Positions 49,395-59,222 are shown, counted from the stretch's first letter. The stretch: 64,000 nucleotides of DNA from Cohnella ginsengisoli (GCF_029525555.1 NZ_JAPDHZ010000002.1:409868-473867), one strand, 5' to 3'. Made by a program: numbers and translations. Notes: generated by a model from the sequence alone, not told the origin.

Positions 49395-51305
49395 CTAGTC
49401 CTCCGCGGACGCGTCCGGCTCGAAGAGCAGGAACGTCAGCGGAGGCAGTACGATCTCCATGCTGAAGGGCTGGCCGTGCATCGGGCTGCGCTCCGCTTTG
49501 AACTTGCGGGGCATCGGCGCGCCGGAACCGCCGTAGTCTACGGCGTCGCTGTTCATCGCCAGACGGTATGAAGCGCCCGTCGGCACGCCCAAGCGAAAAA
49601 CCGGATAGGCGGCTGCCGAGAAATTGCAGACGGCCACGAGATGCGCCTTCCTTTTCTTGCCGAACCGGATATAGGAAAGCACGCTCTGGGCGGCATTATC
49701 CGCGTCGATCCATCTGAAGCCTTCGGGCGAGTGATCCTGCTCCCACAGCGCGGCCTCGTTCCGGTATAACGAACCGAGGTCCCGCGTGAATCGCCGCATC
49801 GAATCGTGCAGCGGGTACCGGAGTACCGGCCAGTCAAGCTCGCCCAGGTCCTTCCACTCGTCGTACTGTCCGAACTCGCCGCCCATGAAGAGCAGCTTTT
49901 TGCCCGGATGCGTCATCCAGTAGCCGTAAAATAGCCGGAGATTCGAAAACTTCTGTTCGTAAGCGCCGGGCATCTTGTTAAGCAGCGACCGCTTGCCGTG
50001 CACGACTTCGTCGTGGGATAGCGGGAGCACGTAATTCTCGGCGTAGGCATACATCATGGAGAAGGTCGCCAAATTGTGCACCCCGGATCGATGAGCAGGC
50101 TCGGTCTCCATGTACTTGAGCATGTCGTTCATCCAACCCATGTTCCACTTGTAATTGAACCCCAGCCCGCCCAGATACACGGGAGCGGTGACGCCCGGCC
50201 AAGCCGAGGAATCTTCGGCGATGACGAGCGCGTTCGGGTAATAGCGGAACACGACCTCGTTCAGCTTGCGGATCCAGGCAAGCGCGTCGAGATTGTCGAC
50301 GCCGCCGCGCTTGTTCCTCGTGTGCATTTCCGGCGGCTTGTCGAAGTTCAGGTCGATCATGCTCGCCACGGCGTCGACCCGTATGCCGTCGATATGGTAC
50401 ACGTCCATCCAGAAGAGCGCGTTCGAGATGAGGAAGCTCTGAACCTCGGGCCTTCCGAAATCGAAGGCCAGCGTGCCCCAGAGCGGCTTTTCGGCGACGC
50501 GCCAATCGGCGGGCTCGTAGAGCGGCTGGCCGTCGAACCGGCGCAGTCCGTGATCGTCCTTGCAAAAATGACCGGGCACCCAATCCAGAAGTACCCCGAT
50601 TCCGCGCTCATGGCACCGGTCCACGAGCTTTTTCAGTCCGTCGGGGTGTCCGTACCTGCTGGTGGCCGAGTAATAGCCGGTCGTCTGATAGCCCCAGGAA
50701 CGGTCGAACGGGTGCTCCGTGACAGGCAGGAGCTCGATATGCGTATATCCGTTGTCCGCGACATAATCGACGAGCTCGTGCGCGAGCCGCTCGTAGGACC
50801 AAAATTGCTCGGGGCCGTCGATTCGCCAGGAGCCCAGATGCACCTCGTAGATGAGCATCGGCCGTTCGTAGGGCTTGCTTCGGCTCCTCCTCTCCTGCCA
50901 CGAATGGTCTCCCCAAGAATAATTATCCAAATTCGCCACCACGGAAGCGGTTCCCGGGCGAAGTTCCGAAAAGAACGCGAACGGGTCGGATTTGAGGAAG
51001 ACGCGTCCGGCTGCGTCCACGATCTCGTACTTGTAAGCCGCGCCCTCGCCGATGCCGGGAAAGAACCCCTGCCAGACGCCGGTCGAACCCGACGGCGCGA
51101 GGGGATGCGACGCTCCGCGCCAGCCGTTAAAGTCGCCGGCCACCCTGACTTCGCGGGCATGCGGGGCCCACACGGCGAATCTCGTGCCGCGTTCGCCGTC
51201 CCGTTCGCACGGATGCGCGCCGAATGCGCGATAAGCGCGAAACAATTCTCCGTTGTTATACAAATACAGATCATGCTGCGATACCGATGCCGTACCGGTC
51301 GTCAT
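49395..51305 (-). CDS. glgB: 1,4-alpha-glucan branching enzyme
   Basis: GlgB (GH13) forms alpha-1,6 branches. The 636-residue protein has a carbohydrate-binding N-domain (about 25-125) and a GH13 barrel with nucleophile Asp311 in [10 protein letters not shown] and acid Glu364 in [10 protein letters not shown]. Length is typical. The ATG follows AAGGAGGG. It heads the glgB-C-D-A-GH15 operon. A TATAAT on the minus strand at 51398-51403 is the probable -10. Confidence 0.96.
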   Translation of the reverse strand: MTTGTASVSQHDLYLYNNGELFRAYRAFGAHPCERDGERGTRFAVWAPHAREVRVAGDFNGWRGASHPLAPSGSTGVWQGFFPGIGEGAAYKYEIVDAAGRVFLKSDPFAFFSELRPGTASVVANLDNYSWGDHSWQERRSRSKPYERPMLIYEVHLGSWRIDGPEQFWSYERLAHELVDYVADNGYTHIELLPVTEHPFDRSWGYQTTGYYSATSRYGHPDGLKKLVDRCHERGIGVLLDWVPGHFCKDDHGLRRFDGQPLYEPADWRVAEKPLWGTLAFDFGRPEVQSFLISNALFWMDVYHIDGIRVDAVASMIDLNFDKPPEMHTRNKRGGVDNLDALAWIRKLNEVVFRYYPNALVIAEDSSAWPGVTAPVYLGGLGFNYKWNMGWMNDMLKYMETEPAHRSGVHNLATFSMMYAYAENYVLPLSHDEVVHGKRSLLNKMPGAYEQKFSNLRLFYGYWMTHPGKKLLFMGGEFGQYDEWKDLGELDWPVLRYPLHDSMRRFTRDLGSLYRNEAALWEQDHSPEGFRWIDADNAAQSVLSYIRFGKKRKAHLVAVCNFSAAAYPVFRLGVPTGASYRLAMNSDAVDYGGSGAPMPRKFKAERSPMHGQPFSMEIVLPPLTFLLFEPDASAED

Positions 51306-51397
51306 ATCGGACCCTCCTTGGCGGACAAAGCGGCGGGATCGCCAATTGCGTTAAATTTTTGTCATTTTTCCTCACATGCAACAACTGTATTATGTTT

Positions 51398-51403
51398 ATT
51401 ATA
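51398..51403 (-). promoter_or_regulatory. Probable -10 of the glycogen operon promoter
   Basis: TATAAT on the minus strand about 95 bases before glgB. The -35 at the usual distance is weak, so another sigma factor or an activator may be involved. Confidence 0.4.
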
Positions 51404-51466
51404 GAGGAATGTTCCTCCCTTTTCATCCGCCTTTCCTAAAAAAAGTTCCGGCATTTGCGATAAAAT

Positions 51467-51508
51467 AACCTCCCGCGTCAGTCCTATCCAAAGGACTGGA
51501 ACGGGAGG
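51467..51508 (-). terminator. Terminator of the chemoreceptor gene
   Basis: CCTCCCG pairs with CGGGAGG and GTCCT with AGGAC inside, followed on the minus strand by TTATTTTATC. It lies about 20 bases past the stop. Confidence 0.8.
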
Positions 51509-51529
51509 CTGCAGCAGCCGTCCATGCGC

Positions 51530-52806
51530 TTATCGGTTAAAATACGAGGCCTGCTCCTTGAGCGTCAGCGACTTGGCCCGGAGCGATTCGGACGAAGCCG
51601 CGATCTCCTCCATCACCGCCGTCTGCTCCTGCGAGGAAGAGGACACCTGCTCGGCCCCGCCGCGAATCTCGCCTGCCACCTCGGCCACCCTGCGGGCTTC
51701 GCCAAGCGCCCGGCCGGCCTGCTCGGCCTGCTCGGACATCCGGCTCGCGATCCGCTCCACGATCGAGCCGACTTCGGCGGCTTCCCTGGCCACGATGCCG
51801 AATGCTTCGGCGGATGCTTTGCCCTGTTCCGATTCATGCTCCGCCACTTGGGCCTGGCGCTGGATATGCCCGACGCATGCGCCGACTTCGGCTTGAATCT
51901 GCGCGATCAGTTGACGAATATCCTTGACCGCGCTAGCGCTTTGTCCCGCCAGCGTCATGACGGCCTGGGCGACGACCGCGAAGCCTTTGCCTTCCTCGCC
52001 GGCCCTCGCCGCTTCGATCGAAGCGTTGAGCGCGAGCAGGTTCGTCTGCTCGGCGAAGTCGCCGACGACGTTCGAGATGGATCCGATCTTGTCGGCATTG
52101 TCGCTCAGACGGTTCACGATCTCGAGCGCCGTGCGGTTCTGCTCGGCCAGTTGATCCATGCCGGACACGAGCGAGCTGAAGACCGCCTCGCTCCGCGCGA
52201 CCGTGCCGTTCATGCGCTCGGTCTTATCCTTGGCGGCCGCGGCGCTCTCGTCGGCGATACGGGCGGCGTCGGCCAGCCGTTCGACCGACGCTTGCATCGC
52301 CTCGGCGGACGCGAACTGCCTCTCCGTGCCCTCGGTGATCCGCTCGGCATGGCGCGACATCTCCTCGATTCGAAGCGCCGCTTGCGAGATCGCGCCCTGG
52401 AGCTCGGCCGCATGCTGATCCGTCTGCGCCGAATTGTCCAGTATGCTGCCCGTAATGGTCTTCAGCCGGTCGAGCATGCCCTGGAACGCCGCCCCGAGCT
52501 GCGCGAGCTCGTCCCCGGTTCCGCTCGCGTGCACGCGCACGCCGAGATTGCCTTGCTCCGCCTCCTTGGCGGCGGCCGTCAGCGAGAGCAGGGGACGCAG
52601 CAGCCATCTGGCCGCGAATAAACCGAACAGCCCCGTCCAAAAAACGCCGAGCGCCAGCGTCAAAAGAACGAATACCCAAAAAAGGCATGAAATCAAACGT
52701 TTTTTTTCATTTCCAGCAGTACGAAAGCGCTGGTCGCATAAGTGATGCCGGACACCAGCGTAATGCCGACGACCATTTTCGCGACGATTCCCATCCCTTT
52801 GTTCAT
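51530..52806 (-). CDS. Methyl-accepting chemotaxis protein with almost no ectodomain (frameshifted as read)
   Basis: The product begins [20 protein letters not shown], with two membrane helices close together (about 9-33 and 45-65), a HAMP domain and a methyl-accepting signalling domain ([20 protein letters not shown]). Two runs near the second helix, T8 at 52700-52707 and A6 at 52678-52683, each seem to hold one extra base; correcting both gives [17 protein letters not shown] and a 424-residue protein. A single missing base is an alternative. The ATG at 52806 follows GGAGG. A short loop instead of a sensor domain means it likely senses through a partner or the membrane. Confidence 0.82.
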
Positions 52807-53007
52807 GTCGAAGCCTCCATCATTCTGTCAATTCGCCTATTAGACAAAATTCGACTTCGGCCTGTCTCATCCTCTTGTCTATTCGGTGACATTCGCTGTT
52901 TCGAAGCGTGTCGAAAATGCGTCCATCGCTTGTCCGAATCGCAAACGAATGGTGAACGGGTGGTGAACGGGTGGCGAACGAACGAATCTAGCGGGCGAAA
53001 AAACGAA

Positions 53008-53035
53008 AACCGCCGGAACGCAGGTTCCGGCGGTT
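53008..53035 (-). terminator. Terminator of araA
   Basis: A 12-base perfect stem (AACCGCCGGAAC with GTTCCGGCGGTT) with a 4-base loop is followed on the minus strand by TTCGTTTTTTC. It lies just past the araA stop. The rest of the gap to 52807 holds short GGTGAACGG repeats but no gene. Confidence 0.88.
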
Positions 53036-53048
53036 GCCTTCTCGCGGA

Positions 53049-54530
53049 TCAGCGGCCCCAGGCGGCCTGGCCGAACCGCAGCTCGTTTTTAAGCTGCCTC
53101 GCGTTCGTCGATGCGTCGATGACGATCGTCTCGATGCCTGCCAGCTCGGCAAAATCGAGCAATTGTTCCGTCGTCACCGCGAACGAATAGACGGTATGAT
53201 GCGCGCCGCCGGCCAGAATCCAAGCCTCCGCGCCAGCCGAGAGCGACGGCTCCGGCTTCCATAGGACGCGCGCGACTGGCAGCTTCGGCATCTCGCGTTC
53301 GACCGGCACCCCGTTCACTTCGTTCACGATCAGGCGGAATCGGGTTCCCAGATCGACGATCGAGGCGTTCAGCGCCTTGCCGCCTTTGCCGTCGAAAACG
53401 ATGCGCGCCGGGTCGGCCTTGCCGCCGATGCCGAGCGGATGAACCTCGATGCGGGGCTTCGAAGCCGCGAGCGTCGGGCATACCTCCAGCATATGGGCGC
53501 CCAGCACAAGCTCGTTGCTCGGCTCGAAGTGGTACGTGTAGTCCTCCATGAAAGAGGTATCCTTGCCGCCCGCGATGATTTTCATCAAACGCGTAAGCGC
53601 CGCGGTCTTCCAGTCCCCTTCGCCGGCGAAGCCGTATCCCTGCTCCATCAAGCGCTGTACGGCGAGGCCGGGCAGCTGCTCGAGACCGTGCAGATCCTCG
53701 AACGTCGTCGTGAATGCCGTGAAGCCGCCCTCTTCCAGGAATCGCTTCATCGCGATCTCCAAGCGAGCCTGATAGGCGATCGCATCGCGCACGGGTCCGT
53801 CGGAGCGGCCCGCTTCGACGATTTCGTAGCGCTCGGCGTACTCGCCGAGAAGCGCTTCGACTTCAGCGTCGGTCACCTTGTTGACGTATTGAACGAGGTC
53901 GCCTACGCCATGCGTATTGACCGACCAGCCAAATTTGATTTGCGCTTCGACCTTGTCGCCTTCGGTCACCGCGACTTGTCGCATATTGTCGCCGAACCGG
54001 ACGACCTTAAGCCGCTTGCTCTCGTTCCAGGCGACGGCCGTGCGCTGCCATGCGCCGACGCGGGCATGGACATCCTCGCTGCTCCAATGGCCGACGACGA
54101 CCTTGCGGGCGATGCCGAGGCGTGCGCCGATGAATCCGTATTCGCGGTCCCCGTGCGCGGCTTGGTTCGTATTCATGAAGTCCATGTCGATCGAATCCCA
54201 AGGAATGTCGCGGTTATATTGCGTATGCAGGTGGAGCAAAGGCTTGCGCAGCTCCGTCAGACCCGCGATCCACATTTTGGCCGGGGAAAACGTATGCATC
54301 CACGTGATGACGCCGGCGCAATCCTCGTCGACGTTCGCTTCGTTCAGCACGCGGCGGATCTCTTCCGGCGTCGTCACGACAGGCTTGAACAGGACCGGAT
54401 ACAAGACGCGCCCGGTCAGCGCTTCCGCGATCTCGCGGGAGTGGGCGGCCACTTCTTCCAGCGTGTCCGGACCGTACAGATGCTGGCTGCCGGTAATGAA
54501 CCAAAACGTATAGGGTTTCACTTGAAGCAT
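53049..54530 (-). CDS. araA: L-arabinose isomerase
   Basis: AraA converts L-arabinose to L-ribulose, using Mn2+. The 493 residues start MLQVKPYTFWFITGSQHLYG and include MDFMNTNQAAHGDREYGFIG and the metal-site segment MEDYTYHFEPSNELVLGAHM. Length is typical. The ATG follows AAGGAGG. It is monocistronic here; araB and araD are not in the window. Regulation is by an AraR-type repressor, as judged from two operators around its promoter. Confidence 0.96.
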   Translation of the reverse strand: MLQVKPYTFWFITGSQHLYGPDTLEEVAAHSREIAEALTGRVLYPVLFKPVVTTPEEIRRVLNEANVDEDCAGVITWMHTFSPAKMWIAGLTELRKPLLHLHTQYNRDIPWDSIDMDFMNTNQAAHGDREYGFIGARLGIARKVVVGHWSSEDVHARVGAWQRTAVAWNESKRLKVVRFGDNMRQVAVTEGDKVEAQIKFGWSVNTHGVGDLVQYVNKVTDAEVEALLGEYAERYEIVEAGRSDGPVRDAIAYQARLEIAMKRFLEEGGFTAFTTTFEDLHGLEQLPGLAVQRLMEQGYGFAGEGDWKTAALTRLMKIIAGGKDTSFMEDYTYHFEPSNELVLGAHMLEVCPTLAASKPRIEVHPLGIGGKADPARIVFDGKGGKALNASIVDLGTRFRLIVNEVNGVPVEREMPKLPVARVLWKPEPSLSAGAEAWILAGGAHHTVYSFAVTTEQLLDFAELAGIETIVIDASTNARQLKNELRFGQAAWGR

Positions 54531-54579
54531 GACGCTACCTCCTTGGATAAGAGCGAATCAACTCGATTATTGCGATTCA

Positions 54580-54595
54580 ACTTGTACGTACCTTT
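54580..54595. promoter_or_regulatory. AraR-like operator downstream of the araA -10
   Basis: ACTTGTACGTACCTTT has the TTGTACGTAC core of the AraR operator (arabinose repressor of the GntR/LacI fusion family). It lies just past the araA transcription start region. The araR gene is not in the window. Confidence 0.55.
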
Positions 54596-54603
54596 ACACT
54601 TTC

Positions 54604-54632
54604 ATAATAACGAATATCGCGCATGCAATCAA
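54604..54632 (-). promoter_or_regulatory. Sigma-A promoter of araA
   Basis: TTGATT (54627-54632) and TATTAT (54604-54609) on the minus strand are 17 bases apart. It sits exactly between two AraR-like sites. Confidence 0.7.
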
Positions 54633-54633
54633 C

Positions 54634-54649
54634 ACTTGTATGTACATGT
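54634..54649. promoter_or_regulatory. AraR-like operator upstream of the araA -35
   Basis: ACTTGTATGTACATGT is a near-palindrome with the AraR core. Its centre is 54 bases from that of the other site, about five helical turns, so the two could be bound together by one looped repressor. Confidence 0.55.
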
Positions 54650-54671
54650 TAAAAGATTTTTAAGCACGACG

Positions 54672-54717
54672 AAAAAAGAAGCCGCCGAAGCCGCTTCAGT
54701 CAAGCGGTTTCGGCGGC
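54672..54717 (-). terminator. Terminator of the DUF3892 gene
   Basis: GCCGCCGAAGCCGCTT pairs with AAGCGGTTTCGGCGGC with a single G-T type mismatch, followed on the minus strand by TTCTTTTTTC. Confidence 0.9.
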
Positions 54718-54738
54718 GCCTCGGTAGCACTCTCCCCC

Positions 54739-54969
54739 TCAGAATCCGGGCAGGTTGTCGAGATTGTTGTCTTCCCGTCCGTCCGGGTTCGAGCGCAGAT
54801 GCTCGTCGCCGTCGCGGCCGCGGAAAACGTTGACGTTTTCGATCTGGTCGTTTTTCGCCATCTGCTGCGCTTCTTTGTAGCCTACCACTTGGCCCGAAGA
54901 CAGCTTCAGCTCCACGATGTCGCCGTCGCCGTTTTTGCGAACGCCTACGACTTGTTCACGATCCGCCAT
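54739..54969 (-). CDS. DUF3892 family small protein
   Basis: The 76-residue protein MADREQVVGVRKNGDGDIVE has a DUF3892 fold with the closing acidic motif DNNLDNLPGF. Its function is unknown; it is a common short protein in spore formers. The ATG at 54969 follows AGGAGGTGG. It lies between the beta-galactosidase and araA genes, with a terminator after it. Confidence 0.88.
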   Translation of the reverse strand: MADREQVVGVRKNGDGDIVELKLSSGQVVGYKEAQQMAKNDQIENVNVFRGRDGDEHLRSNPDGREDNNLDNLPGF

Positions 54970-55045
54970 GTCTTCCACCTCCTGTCGAGGTTAGCATGCC
55001 GCCGATCGAATCACATTATTCGCCGTTAACGTGTCCAACCGCCGC

Positions 55046-57076
55046 TCAGCCTTTGCCGGCGATGATCATCACGCCACGCGCGGGCACTTCTACGCGCCCT
55101 GGCGCGTCGGCGCCGGTCAGCAGTTCGGTGCCGTTCACGTCGAACTTGACGACGGCAGGCTCGGGATTGTGGTTCAGCAGGAAGAGGAAGCGATCTTCGC
55201 CCTTGACGCGCACGGTCGACTCTACGCCGGCCGGCGCGCTGACGAGCGGCAGAATCCCCTTATCCTCGCACAGCTGTCCGAGCAAATCCTCGAGGAAGGA
55301 GGCTTCGGGGCTCGTTGCAACGTACCAGGCCTCTCCCTCTCCGAAGCGATTCACCGTTACGGAAGGCATGCCCGCATAAAAGTCGCGGCCGTACTCGGCG
55401 ACGACCTGCGCGCTCTCGGCATGGATCAAGTCGCACAATATTCTGCATTCGTAACTGCCCGACAAGCGGCCTTGCCCGGCGTCCTTGACGACGATCGCGT
55501 TCGTCGTGTCCGGGAACAGCGCGTCGATCTCCTCCGCCCATATGCCGAGCAGCTTGCGAAGCTCGCCCGGGTAGCCGCCGACCGTCACGATGTCGCTCTC
55601 GTTCACGATGCCGCTGAAAAACGTCGTCACGAACGTGCCGCCGGCCGCCGTGAACGCTTCGGCCCGCTGCGCGAAGCCCGGCTTCACCATATAGAGTACC
55701 GGAGCGATGACGATGTCGTACGCGCCAAGATCGTCCTCCACCCCGATCATGTCGACGGGGATGTGCTGCTTGAACAAGGCATCGTAATACTTGTGCACTT
55801 CGTCGACGTACTTCAGATGCACGGTCGGCCCGCTAGACAGATCGAGCGCCCAGCGGTTTTCCCAGTCGAACAATATCGCCACGCGCGCGCCGCTCCTGGC
55901 GTCGAGCAGGCTGTCGCCGAGGCGGCCGAGCTCCACGCCAAGCTCCGCGCATTCGCGGAATACGCGCGTATGCTCGTGCCCGACGTGCTCGATGACGGCG
56001 CCGTGATATTTCTCGCAGGCCCCGATCGAACGGCGAAGCTGGAAAAACATCACGGTATCCGCGCCGCGCGCGACCGCTTGGTAGCTCCAAAGGCGCATGA
56101 CGCCGGGACGCTTCAGCGTGTTGACCGGCTGCCAGTTCTGCTGGCTCGGCGTCTGCTCCATGAGCATGAACGGCTGCCCTTGCCGCAGGCCGCGCATGAG
56201 ATCATGCGTCATCGCGGTGAGGCTGACCGGCGTATCGAGCGACGGATAATTGTCCCACGAGATGATGTCCAGGTACGGCGCCCATTTAAAGTAATCCAGC
56301 TCCGGATACAGCCCCATCAGATTCGTCGTAATCGGCAGATGCGGCGTATGCTTCTTGATCTCGTCGTATTCGATCCGATAGCATTCGAGCAGGCTGTCGG
56401 ACATGAATCTTCGAAAATCGAGGGAAATGCCCTGGAAGTTCGTCCGGTTGCCGTCCCACTCCTCGCTCAGCGCGTTCGGCAGCACGATCTCTTCCCAATC
56501 GTAAAACGTGTGTCCCCAAAACCGGGTGTTCCAAGCTTTGTTGAGGGCGTCAAGCGTGCCGTAGCGCGCCTGCAGCCACGTCCGGAAAGCCGCTTCCGAC
56601 TGCTCGCTGTAATCGTACCCGCCGTATTCGTTGGAGATATGCCAGATCAGTACGGCCGGATGGTCCTTGTAACGCTCCGCGAGCTTGCCCGCGAGCGCCT
56701 TGGCGAACCGACGGTAGACCGGACTGTTCGGATTGGAGTTGTGCCGTCCGCCGAATTTGCGCTTGCGGCCTTGATAGTCGACCCGCGTGACCTCCGGATA
56801 TTTGCGAGCCATCCAAGCCGGATGCGCGCCCGTGCCCGTCGCCAGGCAGACGTACACGCCATTGCGGTAAAGCCGGTCGATCGTCTCGTCCAGCCAAGCG
56901 AAGTCGTAAGTAGTCTCGTCAGGTTGAATCAACGCCCAGGAAAATACGTTAACGGTCGCCACGTCGATGCCGGCAAGCTTGAACATCCGATCGTCCTCGG
57001 CCCATGTTTGCGCATCCCATTGCTCCGGATTGTAGTCTCCGCCGTACCAGATTTTCGGCAGCTTATCGTTGATCAT
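55046..57076 (-). CDS. GH42 beta-galactosidase
   Basis: This enzyme hydrolyses beta-galactosides, probably from plant galactans or galacto-oligosaccharides. The 676 residues start MINDKLPKIWYGGDYNPEQW, with acid/base Glu150 in IWHISNEYGG and nucleophile Glu307 in MLMEQTPSQQ. Domains: TIM barrel (1-390), trimerisation domain (390-600) and a C-terminal beta domain. The ATG at 57076 follows AAAGGA. A TATAAT lies on the minus strand at 57102-57107. It is divergent from an AraC-type regulator. Confidence 0.95.
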   Translation of the reverse strand: MINDKLPKIWYGGDYNPEQWDAQTWAEDDRMFKLAGIDVATVNVFSWALIQPDETTYDFAWLDETIDRLYRNGVYVCLATGTGAHPAWMARKYPEVTRVDYQGRKRKFGGRHNSNPNSPVYRRFAKALAGKLAERYKDHPAVLIWHISNEYGGYDYSEQSEAAFRTWLQARYGTLDALNKAWNTRFWGHTFYDWEEIVLPNALSEEWDGNRTNFQGISLDFRRFMSDSLLECYRIEYDEIKKHTPHLPITTNLMGLYPELDYFKWAPYLDIISWDNYPSLDTPVSLTAMTHDLMRGLRQGQPFMLMEQTPSQQNWQPVNTLKRPGVMRLWSYQAVARGADTVMFFQLRRSIGACEKYHGAVIEHVGHEHTRVFRECAELGVELGRLGDSLLDARSGARVAILFDWENRWALDLSSGPTVHLKYVDEVHKYYDALFKQHIPVDMIGVEDDLGAYDIVIAPVLYMVKPGFAQRAEAFTAAGGTFVTTFFSGIVNESDIVTVGGYPGELRKLLGIWAEEIDALFPDTTNAIVVKDAGQGRLSGSYECRILCDLIHAESAQVVAEYGRDFYAGMPSVTVNRFGEGEAWYVATSPEASFLEDLLGQLCEDKGILPLVSAPAGVESTVRVKGEDRFLFLLNHNPEPAVVKFDVNGTELLTGADAPGRVEVPARGVMIIAGKG

Positions 57077-57101
57077 GCGCGCGCACATCCTTTATCATAT
57101 A

Positions 57102-57107
57102 ATTATA
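57102..57107 (-). promoter_or_regulatory. Probable -10 of the beta-galactosidase gene
   Basis: TATAAT on the minus strand 26 bases before the start codon; the -35 is weak, as expected for an activator-dependent promoter next to an AraC-type regulator. Confidence 0.5.
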
Positions 57108-57192
57108 TCTTCATCTTAACGCAGTCCGATGTCCCGCTAAATATAATCATTGCCCGATTCGATATAAGAAAACAACAGGAAGTGCTGCGCAA

Positions 57193-58024
57193 ATGCGGAC
57201 ATACAGAAGATTCGCGATCCCCTCCGGGCAGACAGGCCAGCTCCCCTTGTTCGTCGAGACGATCGGAACCGTGCTCGAGGAAGGAAAAATCGCTCGTCCG
57301 TCCGGTTACCCTTTTTACCATTGGCTGCAAACTTTAAGCGGCGAAGGCGCGTTTACCGTTAGCGGCAGAAAATACAGCCTTCCTGCCGGCTCCGGCATCC
57401 TGGTCCCGACGGAGGAGGCGCATGTCTACGAACCAGCCTCCGAGGCGTGGGAGACGGCGTATTTAACGTTCGGCGGAACCGCGGCGGCGACGATGCTGAT
57501 CGCGCTCGGCCTGGTCGAGCCGGTGCCGATTCACTGGGAAGGGGATTCCCCCCTTAGCCGATTTTTTGGAGCGGATGCTGGATCGAACCGAGACCGACGA
57601 CGATCCGTTCGGCCTGGAGGCGTCCGCGGATGCCTATCGGTTCCTGCTCACGCTGCGGCGGCATGGCCGATCGGGCAGACAGGACTCGGTCGACCGCGCG
57701 TCGGAGCGGCTGCGTCCGCTCATCGAATGGATGGAACGGCACTATGCCGATCCCGACGCGGGCTTGGCCGACATGCGAGCGGTGCTCGGCATGCCGCCCA
57801 GCACGATGAACGAGCTGTTCAGACGGGCGTTCGGCCAGTCCCCCTACAACTATCTCATCGACCTGCGGATTCGCAAAGCGAAGGAGATGCTGATCGGCCG
57901 TCCGCAGGAGACCGTCTCGCGAATCGCGACGTTCGCGGGTTTTCGCGATACGAGCCACTTCGTCGCCACGTTCAGGCGCAAAACCGGGCTGCCGCCAGAC
58001 AAGTTTAGGCAGCTGTACGAATAA
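57193..58024 (+). CDS. AraC-family regulator (frameshifted as read)
   Basis: The protein has an N-terminal cupin domain (MRTYRRFAIPSGQTGQLPLF, GILVPTEEAHVYEP) and a C-terminal two-helix-turn-helix AraC domain (LADMRAVLGMPPSTMNELFR, IATFAGFRDTSHFVATFRRK). A T6 run at 57562-57567 has one extra base; removing it joins SPLSRFLERMLDRTE and gives 276 residues. The ATG at 57193 follows AGGAAG. It is divergent from the beta-galactosidase gene and is its likely activator. Confidence 0.87.
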
Positions 58025-58112
58025 AAACGCGGGTTCCTGCTGTCCAGGCAATTAGACCTGAGACTTGGGGATACCGCGCGTATGGTTGTGGAGGCCTTCT
58101 ATTTGGAGAACT

Positions 58113-58190
58113 AATAACGATGTCGCGTATCGTTATTTTTGTGCCGCGAATCGCGTTTCAGGCAAATAACGATGTCGCGTATCGTTATTT
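58113..58190. repeat. Two copies of a palindromic 26-base repeat
   Basis: AATAACGAT-GTCGCGT-ATCGTTATT appears identically at 58113-58138 and 58165-58190, 52 bases apart; the spacers between and after are also related (GTGCCGCG, TTGCGGGCA). Each copy folds into a nine-pair hairpin. It lies in the gap between the AraC-type gene and kdgK and may be an intergenic repeat family. Confidence 0.75.
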
Positions 58191-58241
58191 CGTGCTGCGT
58201 GCCGCGTTGCGGGCAAATAGCAAAATAGCGGACGCGACTCT

Positions 58242-59222
58242 TTAGCGCGTCACTTCCTGGCCGCCGTCCAGGAGACGCAGCATCTCTTCCCGGCGGGGCA
58301 AGCCCTCCCAGTCGCCTTTGAACTGCGTCGCCAGCGCGCCGAGCAGGTTCGCGCGATCGAGCGCGGCCTTGAGGTAGGCGCTGTCGCTCTGACGCTCGTT
58401 TTCCAGCCATGCGGACAGGAAGCCCGCCGCAAAGGCATCTCCGGCGCCGACCGTATCGACGACGCGCTTCACGACATGCGGCTCCGCCATGACGGCGGCC
58501 TGCGAGGAAAAGGCAACGGAGCCCTGCTCGCCCAGCTTCAGCACGACGGTCTTCGGCCCCATGCCCAAGAAGTCGGCGCCGTATTCGGCCTCGCTCTTCG
58601 TCCCGAGCAGAAACTCGGCCTCCTCGAGCCCCGGCATGAACACGTCGCAAAGCGGAATCAGGGACAGCAGCGTCTGACGCGCTTTTTCCTCGGACCAGAG
58701 CTTGCGGCGCAGGTTCGGGTCGAAGGAGACGGACAAGCCCTCGTTGCGGGCGGCGATCATCGCCGCGCGGATCGCGTTCTCGGCACCGTAGCTGAGCGCG
58801 GGCGTGATGCCCGTCACATGCAGATGTCCCGCGTTCGCGAACCATTCGGGACGGATATGTTCCTGCGTCAGCGTGCTGGCCGCCGAGCCTTTGCGGTAGT
58901 AATAGACGTTGGGATCGCCGTATCCTTTGAATTCTTTGAAATAGATCGCGGTCGGATGGCTGTCGTCCCGTTCGGCCAGGCTCGTGTCCACGCCCTCGCC
59001 CGCCAGCGTCGACAAGATCAGATCCCCGAACGGATCTTTGCCGAGACGGCTGATCCAGCGTACCTTCAATCCCATTCGAGACAAGCCGATCGCCACGTTC
59101 GATTCGGCGCCGGCGACGGAGCGCGTGAAAAGCGGCGCGTAGGCCAGCGGTCCGTCATGGATGGGCTGCATCAGCACCATGCTCTCGCCGATCGTGACGA
59201 CGTCCGCCCAGTTCGCGCTCAT
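58242..59222 (-). CDS. kdgK: 2-Keto-3-deoxygluconate kinase (PfkB family)
   Basis: This PfkB sugar kinase phosphorylates KDG to KDPG. The 326 residues show MQPIHDGPLAYAPLFTRSVAG with the sugar-binding GGAESNVAIG-like part and the C-terminal signature DTVGAGDAFAAGF with the catalytic aspartate. KDG as substrate is inferred from the coupled aldolase. It overlaps kdgA by four bases (ATGA). Confidence 0.9.
   Translation of the reverse strand: MSANWADVVTIGESMVLMQPIHDGPLAYAPLFTRSVAGAESNVAIGLSRMGLKVRWISRLGKDPFGDLILSTLAGEGVDTSLAERDDSHPTAIYFKEFKGYGDPNVYYYRKGSAASTLTQEHIRPEWFANAGHLHVTGITPALSYGAENAIRAAMIAARNEGLSVSFDPNLRRKLWSEEKARQTLLSLIPLCDVFMPGLEEAEFLLGTKSEAEYGADFLGMGPKTVVLKLGEQGSVAFSSQAAVMAEPHVVKRVVDTVGAGDAFAAGFLSAWLENERQSDSAYLKAALDRANLLGALATQFKGDWEGLPRREEMLRLLDGGQEVTR

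Noticed and set aside
52920-52985. GGTGAACGG repeats downstream of araA
   Set aside because: Two to three short copies, not palindromic and not coding; probably chance or slippage.
55031-57337. Open plus-strand frame of about 770 codons opposite the beta-galactosidase gene
   Set aside because: Shadow frame with basic low-complexity product; the GH42 gene on the other strand has catalytic residues in place.
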